Assembly: GCA_903929755.1 (NCBI GenBank)
Contig: CAIYVZ010000061.1
Coordinates: forward strand, 20,051 to 84,050
Reading direction: 5' to 3'
Source: an uncultured Acidobacteriia bacterium
Lineage (GTDB): Bacteria > Acidobacteriota > Terriglobia > Bryobacterales > Bryobacteraceae
DNA: 64,000 nt
In this document: piece by piece, positions 1 through 8,673 of the stretch
How positions within the stretch are numbered: position 1 is the first letter of the stretch
Layout of the letters: every line of letters starts with the position of its first letter
Position numbers and translations under genes: made by a program
Notes under the pieces: model-generated
Databases searched by the model: none
What the model was told of the DNA's origin: nothing
What the model saw: only the letters and a program-made list of their open reading frames with translations

Positions 1-2246
1 CCAGGCGTTGCCGCATCGATGCTGTTGAAGGCTGCGCCGACAGTGCGATCGTAGAAAACGCCCCAGTTGCCGCGAATAGCCGTCTTGCCGTCACCCCTGG
101 GATCGTACGCGAAGCCGATACGGGGCGCGATGTTGTTCCAGTCGGTGCTATAGAGCTTGGCCTTCGGAACCACGGTCAGGTTGGACGAGGTGTAGCCAAG
201 GCCGACCTTAGATGCCTGGTCGATGGCACCCTGGAAGCCGTCGCGCTCATAGGGAACGCCAAAATACTCGTACCGGACGCCGAGGTTGAGAGTCAGGTTC
301 CGCGTAACGCGCCAGTCGTCCTGGAAGAAGTAACCGCCTTCATGCAGGATGTAATTGCGAACTTTGGGCTGACCGGAGGGGAGGTAGGTGGTGAGATCGC
401 TGAAGTAAGTCTGGATGACGCGGTCTACGCGGCCCAGAACATCGTTATATAGGGAATCGAAAGTGGAACGCTGCGTGGTAGACAGACCTGCCGGGCCAAT
501 TGTGGCGGGAACCGAGTTTCCATTCCCCGTACCGAAAGTCACGTTCGGGTAAACGCCCGCGCCGGAACCGGCGTAGTTGTAGCCGTATTGCGTGGTGAGG
601 CGAATGTTGGCGCCCCCTTTAAAAGTGTGGTTACCTCGAACCATGGTGACGTTGTCGGTAATATCATTTACCGGAGAGTTGCGGCCCTGAGTGAAGCCGC
701 AATTGACGATGTCCGTGACCAGGTTGGTGGAAATGCAGGGACCTGCGGGGCGAGCCGGGCGATTGAACGCCACGGACGCACTCTGGTGCCCAATAGTGAA
801 TTCGTTGATCAGGGTCGGCGTGATGGTCCAGTTATCGCCAATCGCGAAGCCCCAACGGGTTCCGCCCTGAGAGCCCTGCGGCTGGCCGGGGAAGGTAGCG
901 TCGGCGCTGTTCAGGTTATCCGTGGACTCAGTCTTGAACCAACTCCAGCGCATGAAAGCGACATTCTTTGTGTTGATGTGATAGTCACCGCGGATAGTGA
1001 ACTGATCGTTGACGGCCTTGACGGGGTTGTTGAAACGGAAACCCGCCGTGTTGAGGCCATCGCCAACGTCGAAGTTGTTGGCCGTGGGAACACCGGCGTT
1101 GATCTTAGCGATGATCGGGTCCGGACCGACTTTGCGGGGGTCCGCCTGACCGAAATTGTAGCTTTGGATGTTGCCGGCCGCGTCCTTCCAGCGGAAGATC
1201 CCGGTTTTAGCCGTTTCGGTATAGACGGTACGGTTACGGATAACTTCCTGCTGGGTACGACCACCCTGGTAGTTGCCGAAGATGAAGAATTTATTCTTCA
1301 TAACGGGGCCACCGAATGAGGCGCCGAACGTATTCTGGATCAGCTTGGGAACCGTGCCACCGGACTGGTTATTGAAAAAGTCGTTGGCATTCAGCGCAGT
1401 GTTGCGCAGGAAGTCGTAGGCGTTGCCGTGGAACTGGTTGGTGCCCGACTTGGTGATCAGTTCGACCTGACCACCTGCGCTGCGGCCGAATTCTGCCTTG
1501 CCACCCGCAGTTACGACGCGAAATTCGGCTACGGAGTCGCTGTTGTTGGCGGTGAGCGAGAGACCGAGGCGAGGTACCAGGGAGTCATTGACGTCAACAC
1601 CATCGAGCTTGGAATTGTTGCTGCCCTGGCGGAGACCGTTGATGTGGGAGAAGGTGGAATCCTGGCCGGCGCGGACATCGATCTGAACGCCCGGCTGGAA
1701 AATAGCGAGGGCGATGGGAGAGCGACCGAGTTGGGGGAGAACCTCAATATCGCGCAACATGACGGCGCTGGATACCTGCGAATCAGTGGTCTGTACCGTG
1801 GTGGCGCTGGCTTCAACGTTGACCGTCTCGGAAGTCTGGCCGATTTCGAGGTTGATGACCTGCGTTACCGTGCCGCTGACTGCGAGTTCAATACTCTTGA
1901 CTACGGTTTTCCGAAAGCCACCCGCTTCGGCGGTAAGCGTGTAGATGCCCGGCGCGAGGCTGGGAAATACGAAACTGCCGGTGGGATCGGACGTGACTTC
2001 GGCACGAGACTGGGTGTTGTCGTTCAAGGCTTCGACGTGAGCGTTTGGAACGACGGAGCCTGTTGGATCCTGAACGGTGCCCGAAAGCCGGGCGTTGGTG
2101 GATTGGGCCAGGGCGGATATCGCAAACGCGACGACCGCGAGAGTGGCGATGATGGCCCGATTTGGGGTGGTTCGCTGTTGTGATACGAGGCCTGCTGGTA
2201 AGCATTGGCCGAATCGAGCCAAAAGCTCGGATGCGAAGATCTTCAT
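1..2246 (-). CDS. TonB-dependent receptor, Oar-like, 3' end outside window
   Basis: Outer-membrane receptor of the large acidobacterial Oar-like family, probably importing oligosaccharides or other bulky substrates; the substrate cannot be read from sequence. The frame stays open to the left edge, leaving the first 748 codons. A basic start is followed by a hydrophobic signal segment (about residues 31-48, ending ALAQS), a carboxypeptidase-regulatory beta-sandwich (about 52-135, with LSGTVQDPTG and SLAPGIYTL), a plug region (DGVDVND, ITKSGTNQFHG) and the start of a beta-barrel with alternating aromatic strands. The ATG at 2246 is chosen because GAGGG lies 11 bases upstream. Long plus-strand open frames over this gene are shadows. 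Family assignment is firm; ligand unknown. Confidence 0.9.
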   Translation of the reverse strand, partial: MKIFASELLARFGQCLPAGLVSQQRTTPNRAIIATLAVVAFAISALAQSTNARLSGTVQDPTGSVVPNAHVEALNDNTQSRAEVTSDPTGSFVFPSLAPGIYTLTAEAGGFRKTVVKSIELAVSGTVTQVINLEIGQTSETVNVEASATTVQTTDSQVSSAVMLRDIEVLPQLGRSPIALAIFQPGVQIDVRAGQDSTFSHINGLRQGSNNSKLDGVDVNDSLVPRLGLSLTANNSDSVAEFRVVTAGGKAEFGRSAGGQVELITKSGTNQFHGNAYDFLRNTALNANDFFNNQSGGTVPKLIQNTFGASFGGPVMKNKFFIFGNYQGGRTQQEVIRNRTVYTETAKTGIFRWKDAAGNIQSYNFGQADPRKVGPDPIIAKINAGVPTANNFDVGDGLNTAGFRFNNPVKAVNDQFTIRGDYHINTKNVAFMRWSWFKTESTDNLNSADATFPGQPQGSQGGTRWGFAIGDNWTITPTLINEFTIGHQSASVAFNRPARPAGPCISTNLVTDIVNCGFTQGRNSPVNDITDNVTMVRGNHTFKGGANIRLTTQYGYNYAGSGAGVYPNVTFGTGNGNSVPATIGPAGLSTTQRSTFDSLYNDVLGRVDRVIQTYFSDLTTYLPSGQPKVRNYILHEGGYFFQDDWRVTRNLTLNLGVRYEYFGVPYERDGFQGAIDQASKVGLGYTSSNLTVVPKAKLYSTDWNNIAPRIGFAYDPRGDGKTAIRGNWGVFYDRTVGAAFNSIDAATP

Positions 2247-2423
2247 TTGTAGAGATTCCCTCGAAAAATTTGCACTGCCCGATGAAAGCTATTTGACAAC
2301 AAGGGTAGAACAATCGGGGAGTCAAGTAAATGGGGGTGGCCATTGATAATTTCAAGGTGCCCCATAAGAAAAATAGTTGCCAAACTGCGAAGATAAGGTA
2401 CCATTCGTACCGGAAGTTCCCCG

Positions 2424-2466
2424 AATAAAAAATAAAGGCCCCAGATGCCAACCAGCATGGGGCCTT
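2424..2466 (-). terminator. Rho-independent terminator of the VCBS gene
   Basis: A perfect 8-bp stem (AAGGCCCC at 2435-2442 with GGGGCCTT at 2459-2466) closes a 16-base loop and is followed on the minus strand by a T-rich tract (complement of 2424-2434). It lies 31 bases past the stop of the minus-strand gene at 2497 and about 180 bases upstream of the receptor start. Confidence 0.75.
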
Positions 2467-2496
2467 GATTTTAGATGATGATGAGGGCTCGGGTTG

Positions 2497-4449
2497 CTAT
2501 TTCTTCCAGGCGCCCTTTTTCCCCCAGAAAACAAACGTTCCCCGGTTGACGGAGGTAACTATGTCGATAGCTCCGTCCTTATTTAAGTCTGTCGCAATCA
2601 GGTGGGAGCCTGCCCCCGAACGATTGTGGATGAGTTCCGGGACGAATTCGGCACCGCCGGGCGCTTTCGGATTCCGGACGGTGCGGTAGACATAAAGGAC
2701 AGCGGCTCCATAGGGGTCGGGGTCGGTATAGCTTTCGAGGTGGGCCCAGTGGCGCTTGCCGACGATGAAATCCGGGATTCCGTCGCCGTCGATATCGGCA
2801 AACGTAGATCCGTGAGGTTCGGAGAAGGTGACCCCGCCGGCATTTTTCGTCCACTGGTCACCCATGATGGCGTGCTCGACGAAGGTACCGTCTTTCTTCT
2901 GTTCAAACCAACTGATGCCCCAGAGGTGGGCCTGGAGGGTGGTAACGATGTCGGCAAGACCGTCGCCATTCACGTCGTAGACGGCCATTTCCGCCCCCCC
3001 GGCGCCGAAATTGGCGGGGTGGAACTTCCAGGGGCCTTCCGGTGTTGTCCCGGATGCTCCCTTGGGCGGGTGTTCGAACCAGCCGGCAGGCGCCACGATA
3101 TCCATGCGGCCGTCCCCATTCACATCGCCCGCCCCGAGACCGTGGATGTTGACCGGAACCGCGTCGGGACCAGTGGGGGAGGAAACGGCGTGGACGGTCC
3201 AGGGCCCGGTGGGGTTGGCCGGATCAGGTTTGGCGTAGGCGTAGACACCGCCACCTCCGTAGACGATGGCGGGCTTGCCGTCGCCATCCATATCACGCTG
3301 CAGAACAATCTCGGTGGTGACCGAAGGCATGACCGGAAAACGGTCCCAGCGGCGGGATTCACCTTTGGGATTGATGTAGAGGTACATGGGGCGGCTGTCG
3401 GCGGCGAGAATGTCGGGCCAGCCATCGCCGTTGAAATCGGCCGCGAAGATGACCATGGCCTGGGGGTAGGTAGTGCTGGGGTTGTAAGTATTGGCCGAGG
3501 TGAATTCGTGGCGCTCGGTGTATTGGGGGCCGAGGTAGTAGAAGGGGCCGGAGACGATGTCGGGGATGCCGTCGTGGTTGATGTCGGCGGCGGCAGCGGA
3601 CCAGCCGTAGTCGAAATCGCTGAGGCGCTGCATGCGGAAGTGGCTGGAGACCTGTTCTTCTGGCTCAATTTTGGGCTGAAGGTCGCGGGTGGAGACGTCT
3701 TTGAAGCGGACCTCGCCGGTGCCGCCTACGTAGAGAGCGATGGGGCCATAGCCGTTCTGATCGTCCGTAGTGTCCCCGCCGGGAAAACCCTGGGCTCCGT
3801 TGAGGACGGGCCGGACGATGTTGGCGTCGAGGCGAACTTCGAGGGTGTTCCAGTCGGCCTTGAGAGACGGGCCACCACGACCGGGACCGCCAGGACCGGC
3901 GGGCCCACGGCCTCGTCCACCACCAGCAGCTGCCGCGGGGGCTGGGCCGCGACCGGCGCGAGCCGGGGCGAAACCGGGGACGGGGGGATTCTGCTGGGTA
4001 GCCTGTTCGGCAAAACGATATTGGCCGCCAGCGGGTTTCAGGCGTTCGCGAGCGGTTTCTACTCCCTGGGCGTCGAGCTTGACGGCGTAGGTGGCAAGTT
4101 CGCCTTCGGTAAGCGATACATAGACGCCCTGCAACCCGGTTGCGGTCTTCTGCATGCGCATCAGAACACCGGTTTTGCAACCGGGGGCGCAGCGGAAGGA
4201 GCCGAAGAAGGCCGCGTCCTGCAGCGATTTGTCGAGGACGAGCCAGCCTCCGGAAGCCGCTTTGGGCGTACCCACGAGCTCCCCATTTTCGGCCTTCCAG
4301 TCGGCCTGGCCAACGGTTTTCAACGTGCCGAGGGCAGAACCTTTGAAGGTCCAGTCGGGGGCAAAGGTGTTGGGGGCGGCGGCGTAAAGGGCGGAGAAGA
4401 TGGCCAGGGCGGCAGGGGTGGCAACCATCAAAGTTCGTTTCAGGGACAT
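2497..4449 (-). CDS. Secreted VCBS/FG-GAP repeat protein with DUF1080-like N-terminal domain
   Basis: A 650-residue exported protein. After a signal peptide (about 1-25) comes a concanavalin-like DUF1080/3-keto-disaccharide-hydrolase-type domain (about 28-150, with DWTFKGSALG and WKAENGELVG). A Gly/Pro/Ala/Arg-rich linker (about 165-195) follows. The rest is a beta-propeller of FG-GAP/VCBS units with calcium-loop motifs of the D-x-N/D-x-D-G type (DINHDGIPD, DFNGDGWPD, DMDGDGKPA, DVNGDGRMD, DVNGDGLAD, DIDGDGIPD, DLNKDGAID). Such proteins are usually periplasmic or surface binding proteins; catalytic activity is not evident. A protein with the same architecture is encoded at 23861-25693. A strong hairpin terminator follows. 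Confidence 0.85.
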   Translation of the reverse strand: MSLKRTLMVATPAALAIFSALYAAAPNTFAPDWTFKGSALGTLKTVGQADWKAENGELVGTPKAASGGWLVLDKSLQDAAFFGSFRCAPGCKTGVLMRMQKTATGLQGVYVSLTEGELATYAVKLDAQGVETARERLKPAGGQYRFAEQATQQNPPVPGFAPARAGRGPAPAAAAGGGRGRGPAGPGGPGRGGPSLKADWNTLEVRLDANIVRPVLNGAQGFPGGDTTDDQNGYGPIALYVGGTGEVRFKDVSTRDLQPKIEPEEQVSSHFRMQRLSDFDYGWSAAAADINHDGIPDIVSGPFYYLGPQYTERHEFTSANTYNPSTTYPQAMVIFAADFNGDGWPDILAADSRPMYLYINPKGESRRWDRFPVMPSVTTEIVLQRDMDGDGKPAIVYGGGGVYAYAKPDPANPTGPWTVHAVSSPTGPDAVPVNIHGLGAGDVNGDGRMDIVAPAGWFEHPPKGASGTTPEGPWKFHPANFGAGGAEMAVYDVNGDGLADIVTTLQAHLWGISWFEQKKDGTFVEHAIMGDQWTKNAGGVTFSEPHGSTFADIDGDGIPDFIVGKRHWAHLESYTDPDPYGAAVLYVYRTVRNPKAPGGAEFVPELIHNRSGAGSHLIATDLNKDGAIDIVTSVNRGTFVFWGKKGAWKK

Positions 4450-4507
4450 CAGCGTGTAAGCTCCGTCAGGAAGCTTATCACTTTCCAGACGGGGTTTAAC
4501 CTGGATT

Positions 4508-4861
4508 TTAGGACGGTGTCTTAAGAATTGCTTTCACGGCGTCGAGACAGAGGACAGCGACGTGCTTCGATTCGTTGGAGAGGCCCCCCACCGCGTTCTC
4601 AACATCGTCTTTCGTCAGGGCGAGGAGCGCGGCTTTATCGCGCCCGAGCAGGAGTTCTGTCAGCGCGGACCCGGCGGCGATGGAGGCGGTACAACCGCGA
4701 GCCTTGTAGCGGGCTTCCGTTATGCAGCCCTCTTCAGAACGGACGGCAAGGCGGAGAATATCGCCGCAGATCGGGTTGGAGACCTCGACGGTGACGGCGG
4801 GGGGGGGAAGTTCACCCACGTTTCGGGGATTGCTGAAGTGCTCGATCAGTTCGGGACTCAT
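4508..4861 (-). CDS. IscU/NifU-type Fe-S cluster assembly scaffold
   Basis: A 117-residue scaffold protein that assembles Fe-S clusters on three conserved cysteines and passes them to apoproteins in the cytoplasm. The three family cysteines are in place: Cys32 in NPICGD, Cys57 in ARGCTAS and Cys105 near the C-terminus (VLCLDAV). The N-terminal HFSNPRNVG motif is typical. The frame stays open further upstream, but homology begins at MSPELIEH, so the ATG at 4861 is taken. The gene is divergent from the Nudix gene with about 50 bases between starts. No cysteine desulfurase or SUF genes are adjacent, so the partner must be elsewhere. Whether it serves an ISC- or SUF-like route is undetermined. 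Confidence 0.9.
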   Translation of the reverse strand: MSPELIEHFSNPRNVGELPPPAVTVEVSNPICGDILRLAVRSEEGCITEARYKARGCTASIAAGSALTELLLGRDKAALLALTKDDVENAVGGLSNESKHVAVLCLDAVKAILKTPS

Positions 4862-4913
4862 AGTTGTGGCTCGCTGCCAGCCATTGTAGGGTGTGGGGGG
4901 AGAATTAGAGTAC

Positions 4914-5294
4914 ATGACAACGGTTGTGGCTGGAATCCTGGAGCGGGACGGGCGGATCTTGATCTGCCAGCGGAAGGCGGACCAGGCGCATCCTTTGAAA
5001 TGGGAGTTCCCGGGCGGCAAGGTGGAAGCGGGGGAGGAACCGGCGGCGGCGCTGCAGCGGGAGTTGAATGAAGAGCTGGGGATTGAGGCTGGTTCGGTGC
5101 GGGAAGTGGCGCGGTACGAGTTCGCGTACCCCGAGAAGAAGCCGATTTTGCTGATCTTTCTGGCGGCGGCAGATTGGGCCGGGGAGATAGAGAACCGAAT
5201 CTTCAACCGGATGGTTTGGGAAGAGAAAGCCCGGTTGGCGGAGTACGATTTCCTGGAAGGCGACATTCCGTTCCTGAAGATGGGGTTACTTTGA
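4914..5294 (+). CDS. Nudix hydrolase (MutT-like)
   Basis: A 126-residue cytoplasmic Nudix pyrophosphohydrolase, probably cleaning oxidised or surplus nucleotides. The Nudix box at about residues 35-57 is complete: GGKVEAGEEP followed by RELNEELGI, giving the G-x5-E-x7-R-E-x2-E-E-x-G pattern. The short N-terminus (VVAGILERDGRILICQR) matches small MutT/8-oxo-dGTPase proteins. The ATG at 4914 is preferred over an in-frame GTG at 4893. The stop overlaps the TTG start of the ThiF-like gene, so the two are probably translationally coupled. Substrate is not determined by the motif. Confidence 0.88.
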   Translation: MTTVVAGILERDGRILICQRKADQAHPLKWEFPGGKVEAGEEPAAALQRELNEELGIEAGSVREVARYEFAYPEKKPILLIFLAAADWAGEIENRIFNRMVWEEKARLAEYDFLEGDIPFLKMGLL

Positions 5295-6310
5295 GCACGA
5301 ATTCGGAGCGTTATTCGCGGCAGACGCGCTTTCTTCCCTTTGGGGAGGCCGGACAGGCTCGCCTGGCCCAGGCACGGGCGGTGATTGTGGGATGCGGAGC
5401 TTTAGGGACCGCACAGGCGGCACTGCTGGCGCGGGCGGGCGTGGGGAAGTTGCGGCTGATTGACCGCGATTACGTGGAGGAGAGCAATCTGCAGCGCCAG
5501 GTTCTGTACACCGAGGCGGATGCGGCGGCGGCGCTCCCGAAGGCCGAGGCGGCTCGGCGACATCTGGCAGCAGCAAATTCGGGGATCGAGATTGAGGCTG
5601 TGATCTCCGATTTGAATCCGCGCGAGGCCGAGGATCTGCTGGAAGGCGCGGATGTGATTCTGGACGGGACAGACAACTTCGAAACGCGGTATCTGATAAA
5701 CGACTACGCGGTTCGCGAGGATATTCCGTGGATCTACGGGGCGGCGGTGGGGAGTTATGGGATTGCCATGCCGGTCCTGCCTGGAGAAACGGCCTGTTTC
5801 CGATGTGTTTATCCGGAGCCGCCGACCGGCGCGCAGCCGACGTGCGAGACGGCGGGGGTTCTGGGACCGATCACCAGCCTGATTGGGGCGGTTCAGGCGA
5901 TGGAGGCTTTAAAAATTCTGGCCGGGAAACGGGAAATGGTTCGCCGGAAGATTCTGCGGGCCGATTTATGGAACGGGCCGATACGAGAGATCGACATGCC
6001 TTTGCGGGACAAGGAGTGCCCCACGTGCGGCCGGGGCGAGTTTCCGTGGCTGGATGGCGAGTTTCGGGCACCGGTTAGCCTTTGTGGGCGGAATGCGGTG
6101 CAGATTCATGAGAAGCGCCGGCCCCTGGATCTAGCGGCGCTGGCGGGTCGATTGGGAGGTCTGGGAGAGATTCGGGCGAATGAATTCGCGTTGCGGTTGC
6201 TGGACGGGGAGTTCGAAGTGACGTTCTTCGCGGATGGGCGCGCGATTATTAAGGGCACCACAGATGTGGGCGTGGCACGAAGCGTTTACTCCCGGTACGT
6301 AGGGAATTAG
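5291..6310 (+). CDS. ThiF/MoeB/HesA-family adenylyltransferase
   Basis: A 339-residue E1-like enzyme that adenylates the C-terminus of a small ubiquitin-like sulfur carrier (ThiS or MoaD type). It has the N-terminal RYSRQ signature, an ATP-binding GCGALG loop (about 34-39), the DGTDNF segment, and two zinc CxxC pairs (CFRC and CPTC). A roughly 70-residue C-terminal extension after the second CxxC pair is not a recognisable rhodanese domain. The TTG at 5291 is chosen because RYSRQ normally lies very near the N-terminus and the codon overlaps the upstream stop (TTGA). No carrier protein gene is adjacent. Choice between thiamine and molybdopterin function is open. Confidence 0.85.
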   Translation: MSTNSERYSRQTRFLPFGEAGQARLAQARAVIVGCGALGTAQAALLARAGVGKLRLIDRDYVEESNLQRQVLYTEADAAAALPKAEAARRHLAAANSGIEIEAVISDLNPREAEDLLEGADVILDGTDNFETRYLINDYAVREDIPWIYGAAVGSYGIAMPVLPGETACFRCVYPEPPTGAQPTCETAGVLGPITSLIGAVQAMEALKILAGKREMVRRKILRADLWNGPIREIDMPLRDKECPTCGRGEFPWLDGEFRAPVSLCGRNAVQIHEKRRPLDLAALAGRLGGLGEIRANEFALRLLDGEFEVTFFADGRAIIKGTTDVGVARSVYSRYVGN

Positions 6311-7831
6311 TTAGAACTTGATAGAGGAATCGGCTGAGAACTTCTTGAAGTTCTTAAAATCAACCACGTTGCGGTTGCAGGCCGACTGACCACTCATGCA
6401 GGCCATATTGATGCTTTGGCGGGGCAGGAGATAGCGCTTGCCTTCGATATCGGCATACCCGTATTCCAGGGTGGATTCGGCCTTATCGTAGGCGAAACCC
6501 TTCGGCACGTCGAGCGCTTCCTGTTCCACGCGGAGCGTCTTGTGGGTATCGCGGTCGATCCAGATCATACCCTTGTACGCGGGGGCGTAATCACGTCCGC
6601 TGGGCGCGCGAAGCACCCAGTGGGAGTTCTTTTGGGCAACCGTGTAGGTGTACACGAGCGCGGGGCGGCCGGCAACCCGGTCCTGCCCGTATTGCTTAAA
6701 TACGGCCGCGGTGGAGGGCAACATGATGTCTTCCAGGGTGACCTGAAATTCCCCCGTCGACCAGGAACCGGAGTTTTCCGGATGCTGGGTGGGAACCCCG
6801 TTCACGCGGATGTTCTTGTATTCTTCCTTGCCATCCACGGAGGAGACTTCCGCCGTTACGATGTCGATTTGGCGCCAGTTGTTGTTGAACCGGCTGCCCT
6901 GGAAGCGGGTGGTGGACTGCTCGGCAACGAAATTGGGCAGGCCGGCGGTGTATTCGGCGGCGGCTTCGCGGGCATCGGCGATGACGTCGTCGTCACCCGC
7001 AATGGCGGCTCGGGTGGGACGTGGAGCTTCCGCTTCTGCCTTGGTCGGCTCTGTCCGGGCGGGTTCCACTTTCGATTCTTTCGCAGTTTCGCGAGCCGTT
7101 TCAGGGGCGGCTGTCGATTCCGGCTGGCGGTGCATGGTGGGGCGTTCGGAATCCGGCTCATCCGCCTCGGTTGCTTCATAGGCGGCGGCTTCGGTGGTGG
7201 AGTGCGATTTTCCCAGATCGCCGGCGGTGGGCGCGGAGATTTTGGCCGCGTCAACAGGAACTCCGGCGGCTTCCCGCTCGGCAGGGCTTCCGGCCCGGAT
7301 CAAAGTGGCGTGGATAGCGGTTTCGGGGTCGTCGGGGCTGGTATCGACGGAGAGACGGTCACCCGGCTTCAGCAGGGAATCGCGAACCGGTTTGCCGTCT
7401 TTGCCCCGGAATTCGGTTTTGGCGATAAGACGGAAGCGGAGAACGCGGGAACCGGAGGTCTGGAGCAGAAGCTCTTTTTCGGTAATCTTGCGAAGAGTAC
7501 CGTCAATGGACTGGACGGTTACCTTCGTCACCGTACTGCTGCCATCCTTACCCTTACGTTTGGGAAGGTGGATGCCGGGGATGCCGATGGGAATCCCCAT
7601 GGGACCGGAGACAGTGCCGGGCGGGTATTGACCACCCTGGGGGTATTGGCCGCCTTGCGGATATTGACCGCCCTGTGGATACTGACCGCCTTGCGGGTAT
7701 TGACCGCCCTGGGGGTATTGACCACCTTGCGGATACTGGCCGCCCGGGTACTGCCCCCCATACTGAGAGAAGGCGCAGGGAATGGCGGCCAGGAAACAGA
7801 CTGCGGCAAAGGATCGGACTACTGTCGTCAT
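6311..7831 (-). CDS. Secreted protein with GGQYPQ repeats and acidobacterial C-terminal domain
   Basis: A 506-residue exported protein I do not recognise by function. A signal peptide (about 1-22, ending CAFSQ) is followed by eight GGQYP units, a short SH3-like stretch (about 85-170, VTVQSIDGTLRKI and GDRLSVDTS), an acidic Glu/Thr/Ala-rich linker (about 175-275) and a C-terminal domain (about 285-506) containing FVAEQSTTRF and WIDRDTHKTLRVE. That last pattern resembles LolA/LppX-like lipid-binding folds common in acidobacterial exported proteins; this is only a resemblance. The stop codon abuts the stop of the convergent ThiF-like gene. Confidence 0.7.
   Translation of the reverse strand: MTTVVRSFAAVCFLAAIPCAFSQYGGQYPGGQYPQGGQYPQGGQYPQGGQYPQGGQYPQGGQYPQGGQYPPGTVSGPMGIPIGIPGIHLPKRKGKDGSSTVTKVTVQSIDGTLRKITEKELLLQTSGSRVLRFRLIAKTEFRGKDGKPVRDSLLKPGDRLSVDTSPDDPETAIHATLIRAGSPAEREAAGVPVDAAKISAPTAGDLGKSHSTTEAAAYEATEADEPDSERPTMHRQPESTAAPETARETAKESKVEPARTEPTKAEAEAPRPTRAAIAGDDDVIADAREAAAEYTAGLPNFVAEQSTTRFQGSRFNNNWRQIDIVTAEVSSVDGKEEYKNIRVNGVPTQHPENSGSWSTGEFQVTLEDIMLPSTAAVFKQYGQDRVAGRPALVYTYTVAQKNSHWVLRAPSGRDYAPAYKGMIWIDRDTHKTLRVEQEALDVPKGFAYDKAESTLEYGYADIEGKRYLLPRQSINMACMSGQSACNRNVVDFKNFKKFSADSSIKF
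7620..7765 (-). repeat. 18-bp tandem repeat encoding GGQYPQ
   Basis: Inside the secreted protein gene, eight consecutive units of about 18 bases encode GGQYP(Q). The copies differ mainly at third codon positions, so the peptide is better conserved than the DNA, which suggests selection on the repeat peptide rather than recent slippage alone. Confidence 0.85.
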
Positions 7832-7909
7832 GTTTGAAAGATCACTACTATGCTACGCCTGTTTGGGGCGGAGTGTTACGAGGAATCTGCCTCCGCCACG
7901 TATCCAGGG

Positions 7910-7927
7910 TGTAAAACTGTTGTAAAA
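7910..7927 (+). promoter_or_regulatory. Direct repeat TGTAAAA, 11-bp period, upstream of OmpR-type regulator
   Basis: Two identical heptamers (7910-7916 and 7921-7927) are spaced 11 bases apart, start to start, about 60 bases upstream of the regulator start. OmpR/PhoB-family proteins bind tandem direct repeats with about one helical turn of spacing, so this is a candidate autoregulatory box. A 13-base palindrome (CGTCTC-C-GAGACG, 7938-7950) lies just downstream. Function is inferred from spacing and position only. Confidence 0.35.
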
Positions 7928-7985
7928 AGGACTCGACCGTCTCCGAGACGCAGCATCTTCGTGTCGGATACGCGGTAAAATCGCC

Positions 7986-8666
7986 ATGCCAGTGCAAACG
8001 ATCCTAGTAATTGATGACGACGAAAGCCTCCGCGACACGATTGGTGTTTTGCTGGAGACGGAAGGCTTCCGCGCGATTCTCGCAGCGGACGGGCGCAGCG
8101 GTCTGGACCAGGCGGTGATGTCGAAGCCGGCACTGATTGTGACCGATCTGCGACTGCCCGATTTCAGCGGGGTGGAGGTGTGTAAGCGCCTTCGTACGTC
8201 CGGAGTGCAGACGCCAATCATTGTTTTAAGTGCGATTGGCGAAGAAATCGACAAGGTTCTGCTGCTGGAGATCGGCGCTGACGATTATATTGTGAAGCCG
8301 TTCGGGACGCGGGAATTCCTGGCTCGGGTGCGGGCGGTGTTGCGCCGTTCGCCATCGGAACCGCACAAGGTGCTGGCCTTTAGCGACGTGGAAGTGGACC
8401 TGGAGCGCCGGATTGTCCGCAAGAAGGGCAATGACATCAAGTTCACGCCGGCGGAGTACAACCTGCTGACGTTCTTCCTGCAAAATCCGGATCGTCCGCT
8501 TTCCCGGGACATGATTCTGAACTCGGTGTGGGGTTACGAGTCGTTCCCGAACACGCGAACCGTGGATGCGCATGTGGTTCGGTTGCGGCAAAAGCTGGAA
8601 ACCGACGCGAACACGCCTCGGCACTTTATTACGCTCCACAAGGTGGGATACCGATTCCTGCCGTAA
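7986..8666 (+). CDS. OmpR/PhoB-family response regulator
   Basis: A 226-residue two-component regulator. The receiver domain (about 3-118) has the acidic pair near Asp10/Asp11, the phospho-acceptor Asp54 (VTDLRLPD) and the conserved Lys in IVKPFG. A winged-helix DNA-binding domain (about 128-226) ends in VVRLRQKLE and GYRFLP, typical of the family. It opens a plus-strand run that continues with a receiver-only protein, a porin, a cupredoxin and a histidine kinase; that kinase is the likely partner. Tandem TGTAAAA boxes upstream suggest autoregulation. Confidence 0.93.
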   Translation: MPVQTILVIDDDESLRDTIGVLLETEGFRAILAADGRSGLDQAVMSKPALIVTDLRLPDFSGVEVCKRLRTSGVQTPIIVLSAIGEEIDKVLLLEIGADDYIVKPFGTREFLARVRAVLRRSPSEPHKVLAFSDVEVDLERRIVRKKGNDIKFTPAEYNLLTFFLQNPDRPLSRDMILNSVWGYESFPNTRTVDAHVVRLRQKLETDANTPRHFITLHKVGYRFLP

Positions 8667-8673
8667 TGCTCGC

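Noticed and set aside
588..2183. Plus-strand open frames of about 240-250 codons over the left-edge receptor
   Set aside because: They are antisense to a convincing Oar-like receptor frame that continues off the window.
2602..4524. A 640-codon open frame on the plus strand opposite the VCBS gene
   Set aside because: The minus-strand gene has a signal peptide and clear FG-GAP motifs; the plus-strand product is a Gly/Val/Asp-rich shadow with no motif. Long antisense frames are common at this GC content.
4508..5266. A 252-residue reading of the IscU-like gene
   Set aside because: The extra N-terminal part is antisense to the Nudix gene; homology begins at the internal ATG at 4861.
6416..7837. 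A 473-codon plus-strand frame opposite the GGQYPQ protein
   Set aside because: Product is low-complexity Gly/Phe-rich; the minus strand has a signal peptide and protein-like composition.
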